Source: Frankia sp. QA3 (GTDB lineage Bacteria > Actinomycetota > Actinomycetes > Frankiales > Frankiaceae). Taken from it: a stretch of 64,000 nt of DNA. A program made the position numbers and the translations under genes. Position 1 is the stretch's first letter; every line of letters begins with the position of its first letter. The notes beneath the pieces are model-generated. The model was not told where the DNA came from and searched no databases. It worked only from the letters and a program-made list of their open reading frames with translations. The stretch is taken from assembly GCF_000262465.1 (NCBI RefSeq), contig NZ_CM001489.1, positions 2,813,735-2,877,734 on the forward strand. Direction: 5' to 3'. Below are positions 43,102-52,242 of the stretch, piece by piece.

Positions 43102-43154
43102 CTGCCGGAGGTTCGTGACACTCGTACATGATCTAGCACAGAACGTTCAGCTCC

Positions 43155-44117
43155 TCATGGCGAACAACCCTCGGCTCCCCCAGCGGGGCCATGTTCACTG
43201 GACGTCGACCGCCGGGCCCCAGCGCTGTAGTCCCGGCCTGCAAGCAGGTCGCGCAGGGAACGCGGTGGCCGGCCGAGCAGCTCGCGCACGTGCTCGGAGC
43301 GCACCGCCAGCTCCCCGTCCCGGATGGCTCGTTCGAACGAGACCATGTCGTCGCTGGACCACGGGATCTGCGCGCCGCTGGCCTCGTCGGCGCAACGCGG
43401 GACGCCGAGCGCGTCGAACACCTCGTACAGCTCCCCGTCGCTGATCACCTCGTAGTCGACCGGCCGGCCGGCGACCTCGGCGACGAGCTCGGCGGCCTGG
43501 CGGTAGGACAACAACTGCGGCCCGGTGATGTCGTAGGCGGTGTTCTCGTGCCCGGACCCGGTGAGGACGGCGACCGCGCAGTCGACGCAGTCCTCGCGGG
43601 CGACCGGCGCGATCAGACCGTCACCGGCCGCGGCCCGCCACCTGCCGGTGGCCAGCGCCGTCGGCGCGATGACGTCCGCGATCGCGTCGGCGTACTGGCT
43701 GTCACGCAGGAACGTCCAGGCCAGGCCCGAGCGGCGTAACGCGTCCTCGGTGCCCCGGTGGTCGACGAGCACCAGGGCGGCGCTGGAGCTGTCGGTGCCG
43801 ACGAAGGACGTGTACACCACGTGGCGCACGCCGGCCGCCTTGGCCGCGTCGACCGCGTGGCTGTGCTGCCGGACCCGGCGACCGACGCTCGTCGTGCTGA
43901 TCAGCAGCAGACGCTCAGCTCCGGCGAAGGCCGTGCGCAGGGTCTCCGGTTCGTCGAAGTCGGCCCGGCGCACGTCCACCCCGCGCTGCGCGAACTCCGC
44001 CAGGTCGCCCGGGGTGCGGGTGGTGAGAATGAGCTCGGCCGCCGGGATCCGGGCCAGCAGGCGCCGCGCGGCCAGCCGGCCGTACTGCCCCGACGCGCCC
44101 GTCACAACCACACTCAC
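43155..44117 (-). CDS. NmrA-like NAD(P)-binding protein
   Basis: 320 residues from GTG 44117 (GAGGCACC upstream). Rossmann start SVVVTGASGQYGRLAARRLL, then TRTPGDLAEFAQRGVDVRRADFD (two parts near residue 35-57), LLLISTTSVGRR and VRHVVYTSFVGTD, as in the SDR-a5/NmrA-like and QorB-like group. These act as quinone reductases or redox sensors. The catalytic YxxxK of classical SDRs is absent. Role in the island unknown. C-terminal tail (Gly/Ala/Ser-rich) is longer than usual. Confidence 0.8.
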   Translation of the reverse strand: MSVVVTGASGQYGRLAARRLLARIPAAELILTTRTPGDLAEFAQRGVDVRRADFDEPETLRTAFAGAERLLLISTTSVGRRVRQHSHAVDAAKAAGVRHVVYTSFVGTDSSSAALVLVDHRGTEDALRRSGLAWTFLRDSQYADAIADVIAPTALATGRWRAAAGDGLIAPVAREDCVDCAVAVLTGSGHENTAYDITGPQLLSYRQAAELVAEVAGRPVDYEVISDGELYEVFDALGVPRCADEASGAQIPWSSDDMVSFERAIRDGELAVRSEHVRELLGRPPRSLRDLLAGRDYSAGARRSTSSEHGPAGGAEGCSP

Positions 44118-44229
44118 GAGGTGCCTCGATTCTCTCCGGCCGGCGCCGGCAACGCGGCGACCGGCATCCACCCGGACCCGGACACGTACCCGTACCGCGG
44201 CAGACCGCATCCACAGAGCTGCGGACGGG

Positions 44230-45714
44230 TCAGAGCACGACGGTGACGACTTTTTCCTCGGTGAGTTCGTGCAGGCCGCTCAGCCCGAGCTCGCGGCCGA
44301 CGCCGCTCTGCTTGAACCCGCCCCACGGCAGGCCGGGGTGGAACGCGCCCCAGGCGTTCACCCACACCTGACCGGCGCGCACCCGCCCGGCGACCCGGTG
44401 GGCGCGGGAGAGGTCCGACGTCCACACGGTCGCGGTGAGGCCGAAGATCGAGTCGTTGCCGATGGCGACCGCCTGCGCCTCGTCGTCGAACGGGATGACG
44501 GTGCCGACCGGGCCGAAGATCTCCTCCCGCGCGATCGTCATGTCGTTCGTCGCGTCCGCGAAGATCGTCGGTTGGACGAAGTAGCCGGCCCCCTCGGGCC
44601 GGCCGCCCCCGGCCACCAGCCGGGCGCCTTCCATGCGGCCCACCTCGATGTAGCCGAGCACCCGGTGGAGCTGCGACCGGTTGATCAACGGCCCCATGTC
44701 GACGTCCGCGGCGTCGGGGTCACCAAGGCGAACACCCGCGGCCGCCGCACCCAGCCCCGCGACGAACTCCTCGTAGACCGGCCGCTCGACCAGGATGCGG
44801 GTCGCCGCGGCGCAGATCTGGCCCTGGTTGGCGAACAAGCCCATCGCGGTGCCGGCGACCGCCGCCGGAATGTCGGCGTCGGCGAAGACCAGCTGCGGCG
44901 ACTTGCCGCCGAGCTCCAGGGTCGTCCGCTTGAACGTCTCCGCCGCCGACCGCTGGATGACACGGCCGACGTCCGGGCTGCCGGTGAACGAGATCAGGTC
45001 CACGCCGGGGTGCGCGACCAGTGCGGCGCCGGCGACCTCGCCGAGCCCGGGCACGATGTTGACCGTGCCAGGCGGGAACCCTGCCTCCTCGATCAGCGTG
45101 CCGAGATGCAGCACGGTGAGCAGGGCGTCCTCGGCAGGCTTGAGCACGACGGTGCAGCCGACCGTCAGCGCGGGGCACAGCTTGTAGACCGCCCCTGCCA
45201 GCGGCGCGTTCCACGGGATGATCGCGCCGACCACCCCGACGGGTTCGCGCACCGTGTACGAGTGCGTCGGGCGCCCCATGAACCCCGACGTCGGGACGAC
45301 GGTCCCCGAGATCTTGTCGGCCCAGCCGGCAAAGTAGCGCAGGGTCTGCACAGCGTTCGCGACATCGCTCACCCGAGCGATCGCGGTGGGCACGCCGTTC
45401 TCCAGGGACTGGATCCGGGCGAGCCGGTCGGCGTCGCGCTCGATCAGGTCGGCCAGCCGAAGCAGCAGCGCGCCGCGGTCGGCACCGGAGCGCCGCGACC
45501 ATTCGCCCCCGTCGAACTGTGCGCGCGCGGCCCGCACCGCGGCGTCGATGTCGGCCTCACCGCCGGCGGCGACGTCGGCGAGGACCTCCTCGGTGACCGG
45601 ATTGATGTCGGGTAACGTCTGCCCCGACGCCGCCTCCCGCCATTCGCCGCCGACGAGGATGCCCGTCGGCAGGGAACGGATCTCGGGGTCGGCCGGGGCA
45701 AGGCTGGATGTCAT
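44230..45714 (-). CDS. Aldehyde dehydrogenase (betaine/aryl-aldehyde type)
   Basis: 494 residues. ATG 45714 with GGAAGGACC upstream. Motifs: GAIIPWNAPLAGAVYKLCPA (about 160), FTGSPDVGRVIQ, catalytic Glu in TTLELGGKSPQLVF (about 265), catalytic Cys in ANQGQICAAATR (about 300), EEIFGPVGTVIPF and the C-terminal WGGFKQSGVGRELG. NAD-dependent oxidation of an aldehyde; substrate unknown. Second aldehyde dehydrogenase of the minus-strand group, next to the DUF3237 gene. Confidence 0.88.
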   Translation of the reverse strand: MTSSLAPADPEIRSLPTGILVGGEWREAASGQTLPDINPVTEEVLADVAAGGEADIDAAVRAARAQFDGGEWSRRSGADRGALLLRLADLIERDADRLARIQSLENGVPTAIARVSDVANAVQTLRYFAGWADKISGTVVPTSGFMGRPTHSYTVREPVGVVGAIIPWNAPLAGAVYKLCPALTVGCTVVLKPAEDALLTVLHLGTLIEEAGFPPGTVNIVPGLGEVAGAALVAHPGVDLISFTGSPDVGRVIQRSAAETFKRTTLELGGKSPQLVFADADIPAAVAGTAMGLFANQGQICAAATRILVERPVYEEFVAGLGAAAAGVRLGDPDAADVDMGPLINRSQLHRVLGYIEVGRMEGARLVAGGGRPEGAGYFVQPTIFADATNDMTIAREEIFGPVGTVIPFDDEAQAVAIGNDSIFGLTATVWTSDLSRAHRVAGRVRAGQVWVNAWGAFHPGLPWGGFKQSGVGRELGLSGLHELTEEKVVTVVL

Positions 45715-45805
45715 GGCGGTCCTTCCGTAGGACTGGTACTGCCGGGAATCCCCGCAGCCGGTTGCGAAGGGGGTGCTGGAGCAGTGCGTGCCAGCGCAGC
45801 GCGGG

Positions 45806-46405
45806 CTAAAGCAGCGCGTAGTAGCGGATGACGTTGCCGTCGGGTCGGCGTTCACCAACCCCCACGAACACGTGCCGCATCAGCCAGTCGTGCCTGCCGG
45901 CCGCCACCTCGAAGGTGGGGAACGCGCGCAGGTAGTACTCGGCGTGGTCGACGGGCGGGCCCCCGGCGAACGCCCAGCCCCGCAGCCGCTGCATGGTCTC
46001 GGGTTGCCGGCCCCACAGGTAGCCGCGGTTGTACAGCATGATCAGTGTGCCGTCGTCCACCTCGAGCAGATAGCGCGCGTCGAAGGCGAGCACGCCGTCC
46101 GGCCGGAACAGGGAGTAGTCGCCGCCGCTGTTCGGGACCGCCCTCCCGCGCAGCCGCGGGCCTTCGAACTCGCCGCCGTCCACGTAGACGGCGCCCCGGC
46201 CGGCCCCGGTCGGCATCGTCGGGATGGTCTGCACCCGCGTGAACCGCAGGCGGACCTCCATGACGAACTCCAGCGCCAGGTGCTCCATGGTCGATGCCCG
46301 CTCGAACCCGGGCCAGGGGACGCGCTCGGCCTCAGTAGGCGATACGGCCTCAGTAGGCGATACGGCCTGGGTGGGCGATACGGCCCCGGCGCTGACTGCA
46401 GTCAT
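45806..46405 (-). CDS. DUF3237-family protein
   Basis: 199 residues. DUF3237 landmarks: GAVYVDGGEFEGPRLRGRAV (about 87-106), NSGGDYSLFRPDGVLAFDAR, and LEVDDGTLIMLYNRG near 140. Cytoplasmic beta-barrel family of unknown reaction, often next to aromatic and steroid catabolic genes. ATG 46405 is followed by a tandem AVSPTE repeat (three near-identical 18-base units, 46323-46382), which is not part of the family and may have arisen by slippage. It could end with the aldehyde dehydrogenase gene (91 bases downstream) in one transcript. Confidence 0.8.
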   Translation of the reverse strand: MTAVSAGAVSPTQAVSPTEAVSPTEAERVPWPGFERASTMEHLALEFVMEVRLRFTRVQTIPTMPTGAGRGAVYVDGGEFEGPRLRGRAVPNSGGDYSLFRPDGVLAFDARYLLEVDDGTLIMLYNRGYLWGRQPETMQRLRGWAFAGGPPVDHAEYYLRAFPTFEVAAGRHDWLMRHVFVGVGERRPDGNVIRYYALL

Positions 46406-46490
46406 CGGACCTCGCGTCCTGCGTGGTGGACTCTGGTGCCCCGCGCGGGACACCCTCAGCCTCGCGATCAAGAACAACCATCGAGGAGAA

Positions 46491-46500
46491 CATATATGAT
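46491..46500. promoter_or_regulatory. Recurrent CATATATGAT site 3
   Basis: GAACATATATGATTC in the 363-base divergent gap (46406-46768) between the DUF3237 gene and the SDR. It is 86 bases from the former start and 268 from the latter. The rest of the gap holds no gene I can support. Confidence 0.55.
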
Positions 46501-46768
46501 TCAATCTCCCCCAACAAGGAGTACCGCGCAGCGACACCGCCGCACCTAGGCGGGCTGGTTCGGTCTGCACGTACTACGGCCAGTGCTCACGGCCGCGGTT
46601 CATCGCAACGACACACCCCCGACGTGAGTAAGCACTGTCACCACACTCGGGGTCACGTCTCCAAGAATCCCCTGGATCGTATTCGATGACCTGTGTGCCA
46701 ATCGCCGCCGGTCCACGCCAGTGGCGACCGGGCCCCATCTCGGATCATCCCGTCCCAAGGAGGAACCC

Positions 46769-47557
46769 ATGTCGGGGAACACCGCGTCGAACTCGTCCGG
46801 GCCGCCAGCCGGCAGGTGCGCGATCGTGACCGGAGCCGCCCGCGGGATCGGCGCGGCCACGGCCCGCCGGCTCGCCCGCGACGGGCTGAGCGTCGGGGTC
46901 CTGGACCTCGACGCGGACGGTTGCACGGCCGTCGCCAAGGAGATCGAGGCCGTGGGCGGGCGGGCAGTCGTGGCCGAGGTCGACGTGACCGACCCGGCAT
47001 CGGTCGACGCGGCCGTGCGCCGGGTGGCCGAGTGCCTGGGCAACCCCGTTGTGCTCGTGAACAACGCCGGGGTACTCCGCGACAACCTGCTGTTCCGGAT
47101 GACCGTGGACGACTGGGACACGGTCATGGCCGTGCACCTGCGCGGGTCGTTCCTGATGAGCCGGGCGGTGCAGGGCTACATGACCGAGACCGGCTGGGGC
47201 CGCATCGTCAACCTGTCGAGCGTGTCGGCGCTGGGCAGTCGCGGGCAGGCGAACTACGCCGCGGCCAAGGCCGGCCTGCAGGGCTTCACCAAGACACTGG
47301 CCATCGAGCTCGGCAAGTTCGGGGTAACGGTGAACGCGATCGCCCCCGGCTTCATCGTGACCGAGATGACCGCGGCCACGGCGGCCCGGGTGGGCATGAC
47401 GTTCGAGGAGTTCCAGGCCGTCGCCGCCCAGGAGATCCCGGTGCGCCGGGTCGGGCAGCCCGCCGACATCGCCAACACGGTGTCGTTCCTGGTGAGCGAG
47501 GACGCGTCCTTCGTCTCCGGCCAGATCCTCTACGTCGCGGGCGGCCCTCGCGCCTAG
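46769..47557 (+). CDS. FabG-like short-chain dehydrogenase
   Basis: 262 residues. ATG 46769 has AGGAGGAAC upstream; an earlier in-frame ATG (46721) lacks one. TGAARGIG near residue 24, NNAGVLRD, catalytic Ser in VNLSSVSALG, Tyr-Lys in NYAAAKAG, and the C-terminal GQILYVAGGPRA. Reads as a 3-oxoacyl-ACP/CoA reductase or acetoacetyl-CoA reductase-like enzyme; likely redox step for a hydroxyacyl- or hydroxyaryl-CoA. Alone on the plus strand between two minus-strand groups. Confidence 0.87.
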   Translation: MSGNTASNSSGPPAGRCAIVTGAARGIGAATARRLARDGLSVGVLDLDADGCTAVAKEIEAVGGRAVVAEVDVTDPASVDAAVRRVAECLGNPVVLVNNAGVLRDNLLFRMTVDDWDTVMAVHLRGSFLMSRAVQGYMTETGWGRIVNLSSVSALGSRGQANYAAAKAGLQGFTKTLAIELGKFGVTVNAIAPGFIVTEMTAATAARVGMTFEEFQAVAAQEIPVRRVGQPADIANTVSFLVSEDASFVSGQILYVAGGPRA

Positions 47558-47647
47558 CGCCCCGGCAGGCATGGTTCACCCCGGCTACCGCGGCAGGTTG
47601 TCCAGCCCCAGGCCCGCGTCCAGGGCCACCACGACGAGCTGCCAGGC

Positions 47648-47668
47648 GGCCCCGGAGCCACCGGGGCC
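47648..47668. terminator. Hairpin between convergent SDR and isomerase genes
   Basis: GGCCCCGG, five bases, CCGGGGCC: a perfect 8-bp stem in the 155-base gap between two convergent stops (47557 and 47713). A second, imperfect inverted repeat (GTCCCCGGT ... ACCGGGAC) follows at once. Probably terminates both transcripts. Confidence 0.5.
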
Positions 47669-47712
47669 GTCCCCGGTCCGGCACCGGGACGGCGGCTGAT
47701 GGCGTTGTCCCG

Positions 47713-48537
47713 TCAGCGACTGGAGGCCGGGGGGAGCACCGAGGCGAGCGCCGCCGCGTGTTCGGCCGTGGCCTTCATCCGGTGCTGGGCCCGCGCCTCG
47801 GCCTCGAGCTGGTCGGCGAGCGAGGCAGTGGCGGCGGCGCGCAGCAGGCGTTTGGTCTGTTCGACGGCCGGCGCGGAGCGGGCGGCCAGCGACGCCGCGT
47901 ACTGCGCCGTGCGCCTGTCGAGCTCGCCGTCGGGCACCACCTCGTCGACCAGGCCGATCTCGTATGCCTGGGCCGCCGACAGCCGCCGCCCGGAAGCCAG
48001 CCAGGCCAGGGCGCGACCGCGGCCGAGCAGCCGCGGCAGGTGGTAGGAACCGCCGGCGTCCGGCACCAGGCCGAGATCGACGAATGCGGGCACGAACGTC
48101 GCCCGCTGCGCCGCGATCCGCAGGTCGCAGCCCGCGACCAGCGACAGCGCGGCACCCGCGCACGCACCGTTGACCGCGGCGAGGACCGGTTTGTCGAGCT
48201 CGCCGAGCGCCGTCACCAGCGGCGCGTACTCGGTGCGCAGCCGGTCGCCGGAGTCGTCCGGGTCGGTGGCCAGCTCGCCGAGGTCCTGGCCGGCGCAGAA
48301 GGCGCGCCCCGTTCCGGTCAGCACCACCACCCGCACCCGCGCGGCGCCAGCCGCCCAGCGCAACGCCTCGGCGAGCCCGATCCGCATCCGCCCGGTGAGG
48401 GAGTTGAGGCTGCCCGGCCGGTCGAGCCGGACCCGCAGGACACCGTCGGCCACGTCAAGCGCGAGCCCGTCAAGCGCGAGACCGTCCACCGTCAGCCCGT
48501 CAACCGTCAGCCGGGTCGTGCCGGCAGGGTCAGACAC
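47713..48537 (-). CDS. Enoyl-CoA hydratase/isomerase family protein, PaaG-like
   Basis: 274 residues. Crotonase fold: FCAGQDLGELA (about 80), NGACAGAALSLVAGCDLRIA (about 122) and FVDLGLVPDAGGSYHLPRLLG (about 152). The two catalytic Glu of hydratases are replaced, while the Asp of the V-P-D-A-G-G stretch, as in PaaG-type isomerases, is kept, so isomerase is more likely than hydratase. The N-terminus has a tandem LTVDG/LALDG repeat. GTG 48537 overlaps the thiolase stop by eight bases, the end of the second transport operon. Confidence 0.8.
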   Translation of the reverse strand: MSDPAGTTRLTVDGLTVDGLALDGLALDVADGVLRVRLDRPGSLNSLTGRMRIGLAEALRWAAGAARVRVVVLTGTGRAFCAGQDLGELATDPDDSGDRLRTEYAPLVTALGELDKPVLAAVNGACAGAALSLVAGCDLRIAAQRATFVPAFVDLGLVPDAGGSYHLPRLLGRGRALAWLASGRRLSAAQAYEIGLVDEVVPDGELDRRTAQYAASLAARSAPAVEQTKRLLRAAATASLADQLEAEARAQHRMKATAEHAAALASVLPPASSR

Positions 48538-49723
48538 GTTCGATCACCGTCGCGGTCCCCAGGCCGCCCGCGCAGCACATCGTGACCAGGCCGGTCGTCC
48601 CGCCGCAGTGCTCCAACTCGTTGAGCAGCGTCGTGACGAGCCGGGCTCCAGACGAACCGAGGGGATGACCGAGCCCGATCGCGCCTCCGCGGACGTTGAC
48701 CCGGTCCAGGTCGGGCTCGAGTTCACGGGCCCAGGCCGCCAGGACCGACGCGAACGCCTCGTTGACCTCGAAGCGGTCGACGTCGCCGACGGACATCCGG
48801 TTGCGGTCGAGCACCGTGCGGGTGGCCGGGATCGGACCGGTCAGCATGATCACAGGGTCGACGCCGACAGCGACGTGGTCGACCACCCGGGCACGCGGGC
48901 GCAGCCCCAGCGCCGCGGCCTTGCCCCGGCTCATCAGCAGGACGGCGGCCGAACCGTCGGCGATCTGCGAGGCGTTGCCCGCGGTCACCGTCCCGCCCTC
49001 CCGGAAGACCGGTGGCAGGGCCGCGAGCCGGTCGAGCGTGGTGTCAGGGCGGATGCACTGGTCGGCGGTCACCTCGCCCTCGCCGCCCCCGAGCGGCACC
49101 GGCACGATCTCGGCCGCGAACCGCCCCTGCTCGCTGGCCCGGGCGGCCAGCTGGTGGGACCGCAGCGCGAGCTCGTCGAGCTCGCCGCGCGACAGGCCCC
49201 ACTGTTCCGCGACGAGCTCCGCGCTGATTCCCTGCGGCACGAGCTCGTAGCGGTCGCGCAGCGGCGGCGAGAACGGGTTGCCGTGATCGCGCGCGACCTG
49301 CTCGCCGACGGCGAACGAGACGTGGCCCATATGTTCGACGCCGGCCGCGACCACGACGTCACGCGCGCCGGAGGCGATGAGCGCCGCCGCGAAGTTCACC
49401 GCGTCCTGCCCGGAGCCGCACTGCCGGTCCAGCGTGATCGCCGGGGTGGCCACCGGGAGGCCGGCTTCAAGCCACGCGTTGCGGGCGATGTTGCGGCCCT
49501 GTTCGCCGAGCTGCGCGCCGCAGCCGGCCAGCACGTCCTCGACGAGCTCGGGTGCGATGCCGGTCCGGGTGACCAGGGCGCGCAGCGAATGCGCGAGCAG
49601 GGTGCTGGCGTGCAGGCGCCGGTAGGCACCGCGCTCAGGATGGCCGCGGCCGATCGGTGTGCGCACGGCATCGACGATCACGGCGTCCCGGTCGTCGGGA
49701 CGTCTGCTGGCCGGACCACTCAT
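48530..49723 (-). CDS. Thiolase (acetyl-CoA acyltransferase)
   Basis: 397 residues. Catalytic Cys in LDRQCGSGQDAVNF (about 98), VNEAFASVLAAW, His in LGHPLGSSGARLV and Cys in TMCCAGGLGTATVIERV. Cleaves a 3-oxoacyl-CoA, as the final step of a side-chain or ring beta-oxidation. It differs clearly from the PcaF-like thiolase at 20046. Follows the acyl-CoA ligase by 106 bases on the same strand; ATG 49723 has only a weak AAAGG site. Confidence 0.88.
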   Translation of the reverse strand: MSGPASRRPDDRDAVIVDAVRTPIGRGHPERGAYRRLHASTLLAHSLRALVTRTGIAPELVEDVLAGCGAQLGEQGRNIARNAWLEAGLPVATPAITLDRQCGSGQDAVNFAAALIASGARDVVVAAGVEHMGHVSFAVGEQVARDHGNPFSPPLRDRYELVPQGISAELVAEQWGLSRGELDELALRSHQLAARASEQGRFAAEIVPVPLGGGEGEVTADQCIRPDTTLDRLAALPPVFREGGTVTAGNASQIADGSAAVLLMSRGKAAALGLRPRARVVDHVAVGVDPVIMLTGPIPATRTVLDRNRMSVGDVDRFEVNEAFASVLAAWARELEPDLDRVNVRGGAIGLGHPLGSSGARLVTTLLNELEHCGGTTGLVTMCCAGGLGTATVIERV

Positions 49724-49829
49724 GACGGACCTTTCGTCGCTGTCGCCCCTGGGTGGGCCCTGGGCCGAAGGAAGGGCGGAACGTGCCGGTGGGACACCAG
49801 GAACAGCGCCCGCCGCGGCGTGGCCGGCT

Positions 49830-51431
49830 TCAGGCACCGCCGATCATCGAGCCGGCGTCCGCCGGCCACTCCTGCTCCCGGACAACGCGGCGCAGCAGCT
49901 TGCCGACCGGGCTCTTGGGCAGCGGCTGCGTGCGGAACGCGACACTGGTCGGCTTCTTCATGGAGCCGATCCGGTCGCGGCACCACTGGACGATCTCGTC
50001 CTCCGTGGCGGTGCGGCCAGCCCGCAGGACGACGACCGCGCGCGGGGTCTCCCCCCACTTGGGATGCGGCACGCCGACGACCGCGACCTCGAGCACCGCG
50101 GGGTGCGCGGCGACCGCGTTCTCGACCTCGGCGGGCCAGATGTTGAACCCGCCAGAGATGATCATGTCTTCCTTGCGATCGGCCAGGAACAGATAGCCAC
50201 GCTCGTCGAGGTAGCCGATGTCGCGGGTGAGGATGAAGCCCTCGGAGGTGAAGCGGCTCGCCGTGGCCTCGGGATCGCCCCAGATCTCCTTCATGTTGCC
50301 GGGGGTGTCGATCGCGATCTCGCCCTGCTGGCCGGGCGGGCACTCGTTGCCGTCCTCGTCGAGGATCTTCACCATCGAACGGGGGGTGCAGCGCCCGGCA
50401 CTACGCAGCAGCGACGGGTCGGCAGCGAGACCGCTCCTGATCTCCGCGGGAGTGAGGATCGTGGCGGGGATGCCCTCGCTCTGGCCGAAGCCGAGGTACA
50501 GCACGTCGCCGAGGACCCCCTGCGCCTCCCGGATCGTGCGCTCGGTGATCGGCGCCCCGGTGGCCAGCACCGCCTGCAGGCTCGACAGGTCGCGGTCGGC
50601 GGTGGACGGCTCGCTGACCAGCATCTGGATCATCGTTGGCACCAGCACCGTGATGGTCGCCCGGTACTGTTCGATCAGCTCCGCGGCTCGTCTGGGCTCG
50701 AAGCTCGCCATCACCACGTTGCCGGCCGCCTTGGCGAGCAGTGCGAAGATGATGGTGGAAGCGGCGTGCGACAGCGGCCCCGCGGCGAGATAGCGGTCGT
50801 CCCCTGTGATCGGCCGTAACATGATCATGTTTTCGGCGGTGACGTTCAGCCAGCTCCGGTGGGTCTGCACGGTCGCCTTTGGCCGCCCTGTCGTACCCGA
50901 GGTGAACGCCATGTGCAGCATGTCGTCCGGATGGACGACGATCTCCGGGTCGTCGGGCCTGACGGTCCGCAGCAGACGTTCGTAGTCGAGGACGCGTACC
51001 CGGCGGCGGTCACCGTCGCCAGTACCGCCACCGGCGTCAGCCAGGCCGTGGACCAGGACGAGCTCGAGGGAGGGCACCTCGTCGAGCCGGTCGGCGAGCT
51101 CCCGATAACGCGGCTCGTCGACCACGAGGGTCCGCGCCCCGACATGGGAGATCATGAACAGGTGCAGGTCGACGGTGTTGCGGTAATGCAGCGGGATCCG
51201 CACGAACCCGCCGAGGGCGAGCCCGGCGATCTCCTCGAGCGACCACATGTTGTTGGGTCCGAGGGTCGCGACCCTGTCCTGGGGCGCGATCCCGAGGTCG
51301 AGCAGGACGTTCACCAGCCGGCACGAGCGCTCGTAGAGCTGGCCGTAGGTCATCGAAGCGCCGTCGAACCAGACCGCGACGTTGTCGGCGCTGTACCTGC
51401 CGGACTTGCGAATCACGTGCCCACAGTTCAT
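49830..51431 (-). CDS. Acyl-CoA ligase (AMP-binding family)
   Basis: 533 residues. MNCGHVIRKSGRY start; P-loop FTSGTTGRPKATVQTHRS (about 178), GFGQSEGIPA (instead of the usual YGxTE), LTRDIGYLDERGYLFLADR, SGGFNIWPAEVE and catalytic Lys in KSPVGKLLRR. The Gln-Ser-Glu variant in the third motif is unusual. Activates the acid brought in by the coupled transporter; substrate unknown. Its ATG 51431 lies one base after the LivF stop. Confidence 0.86.
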   Translation of the reverse strand: MNCGHVIRKSGRYSADNVAVWFDGASMTYGQLYERSCRLVNVLLDLGIAPQDRVATLGPNNMWSLEEIAGLALGGFVRIPLHYRNTVDLHLFMISHVGARTLVVDEPRYRELADRLDEVPSLELVLVHGLADAGGGTGDGDRRRVRVLDYERLLRTVRPDDPEIVVHPDDMLHMAFTSGTTGRPKATVQTHRSWLNVTAENMIMLRPITGDDRYLAAGPLSHAASTIIFALLAKAAGNVVMASFEPRRAAELIEQYRATITVLVPTMIQMLVSEPSTADRDLSSLQAVLATGAPITERTIREAQGVLGDVLYLGFGQSEGIPATILTPAEIRSGLAADPSLLRSAGRCTPRSMVKILDEDGNECPPGQQGEIAIDTPGNMKEIWGDPEATASRFTSEGFILTRDIGYLDERGYLFLADRKEDMIISGGFNIWPAEVENAVAAHPAVLEVAVVGVPHPKWGETPRAVVVLRAGRTATEDEIVQWCRDRIGSMKKPTSVAFRTQPLPKSPVGKLLRRVVREQEWPADAGSMIGGA

Positions 51432-51432
51432 G

Positions 51433-52242
51433 TCAGCCTCGCTTGGGGTCGGGGTGTGTCGCGGCCTCCGCGGCGTCCGCGGTGACCGCCGCGTCCGCGG
51501 AGGTCGCGGCGTAGGCGGGGACGGCATCGTCGGCGGGCTCGTCGCCCCCACCGAAGTAGGCCCGGCGCAGCAGCTCGGGCTGCTCCGCGAGCACCTCTGC
51601 CGGGCCGTGGTGCACGATCGTGCCCCGGTTGAGCAGGTAGGCGCTGTCCCCGATGCTCAGTGCGTCGGCGGCGAACTGTTCGACGAGCAGCACCCCGACC
51701 CCCTCGTCGGCAAGGGCGCGTACGACCGGGATCAGCCGCTTGACGATGACCGGGGCGAGGCCGAGCGACAGCTCGTCGACCAGGATCATCGCCGGTTCAC
51801 GCGCGATCGCCCTGGCGAGCACGAGCATCTGCTGCTCGCCGCCGGAGAGCAGGCCCGCCCGCACGTTGCGCCGGCTCGCGAGCTCCGGGAACAGTGCCCG
51901 GGCCCGGTCGTAGCCGCCGGCGCCCGCGATCTCAAGGTTCTCCTCGACCGTCAGGTCGGCGAAGACGGTCCGCCCCTGCTCGACGTGGCTCAGCCCGGCC
52001 CGCACCCGGGCCACCCGGCTCGCCCGGGTCAGCACCCGCCCGCCCAGGTTCACCGTCCCCGACACCACCCGGACGACCCCGGACACCGCCTCCATCAGCG
52101 TTGTCTTCCCGGCGCCGTTCGGCCCGAGCAGGACGGTCACCTCCCCCGCCGGTGCGACGAGATCCACGCCGTGCACGACCGGGAAACCGCCCCGGTCGAC
52201 CCGCACAGCCTCGAGCCGCAGCCCGCTCGCCACGCCGCTCAT
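51433..52242 (-). CDS. ABC transporter ATPase, LivF-like
   Basis: 269 residues. Walker A GPNGAGKTT, LSHVEQGRTVFADLTVEENL (LivF-type), signature LLSGGEQQMLVLARA, Walker B MILVDELSLGLAP, then VLLVEQFA. The C-terminus has an Ala/Asp-rich tail (DAAVTADAAEAA). With the LivMG fusion, LivH and LivK it forms the second HAAT-type importer. ATG 52242 overlaps the LivMG stop. Confidence 0.9.
   Translation of the reverse strand: MSGVASGLRLEAVRVDRGGFPVVHGVDLVAPAGEVTVLLGPNGAGKTTLMEAVSGVVRVVSGTVNLGGRVLTRASRVARVRAGLSHVEQGRTVFADLTVEENLEIAGAGGYDRARALFPELASRRNVRAGLLSGGEQQMLVLARAIAREPAMILVDELSLGLAPVIVKRLIPVVRALADEGVGVLLVEQFAADALSIGDSAYLLNRGTIVHHGPAEVLAEQPELLRRAYFGGGDEPADDAVPAYAATSADAAVTADAAEAATHPDPKRG

Noticed and set aside
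47713..51431. Isomerase-thiolase-ligase set considered as the ech-aat-fcs ferulate route
   Set aside because: The crotonase-fold protein lacks the glutamates expected of feruloyl-CoA hydratase/lyase and looks PaaG-like, so the specific call is not supported.
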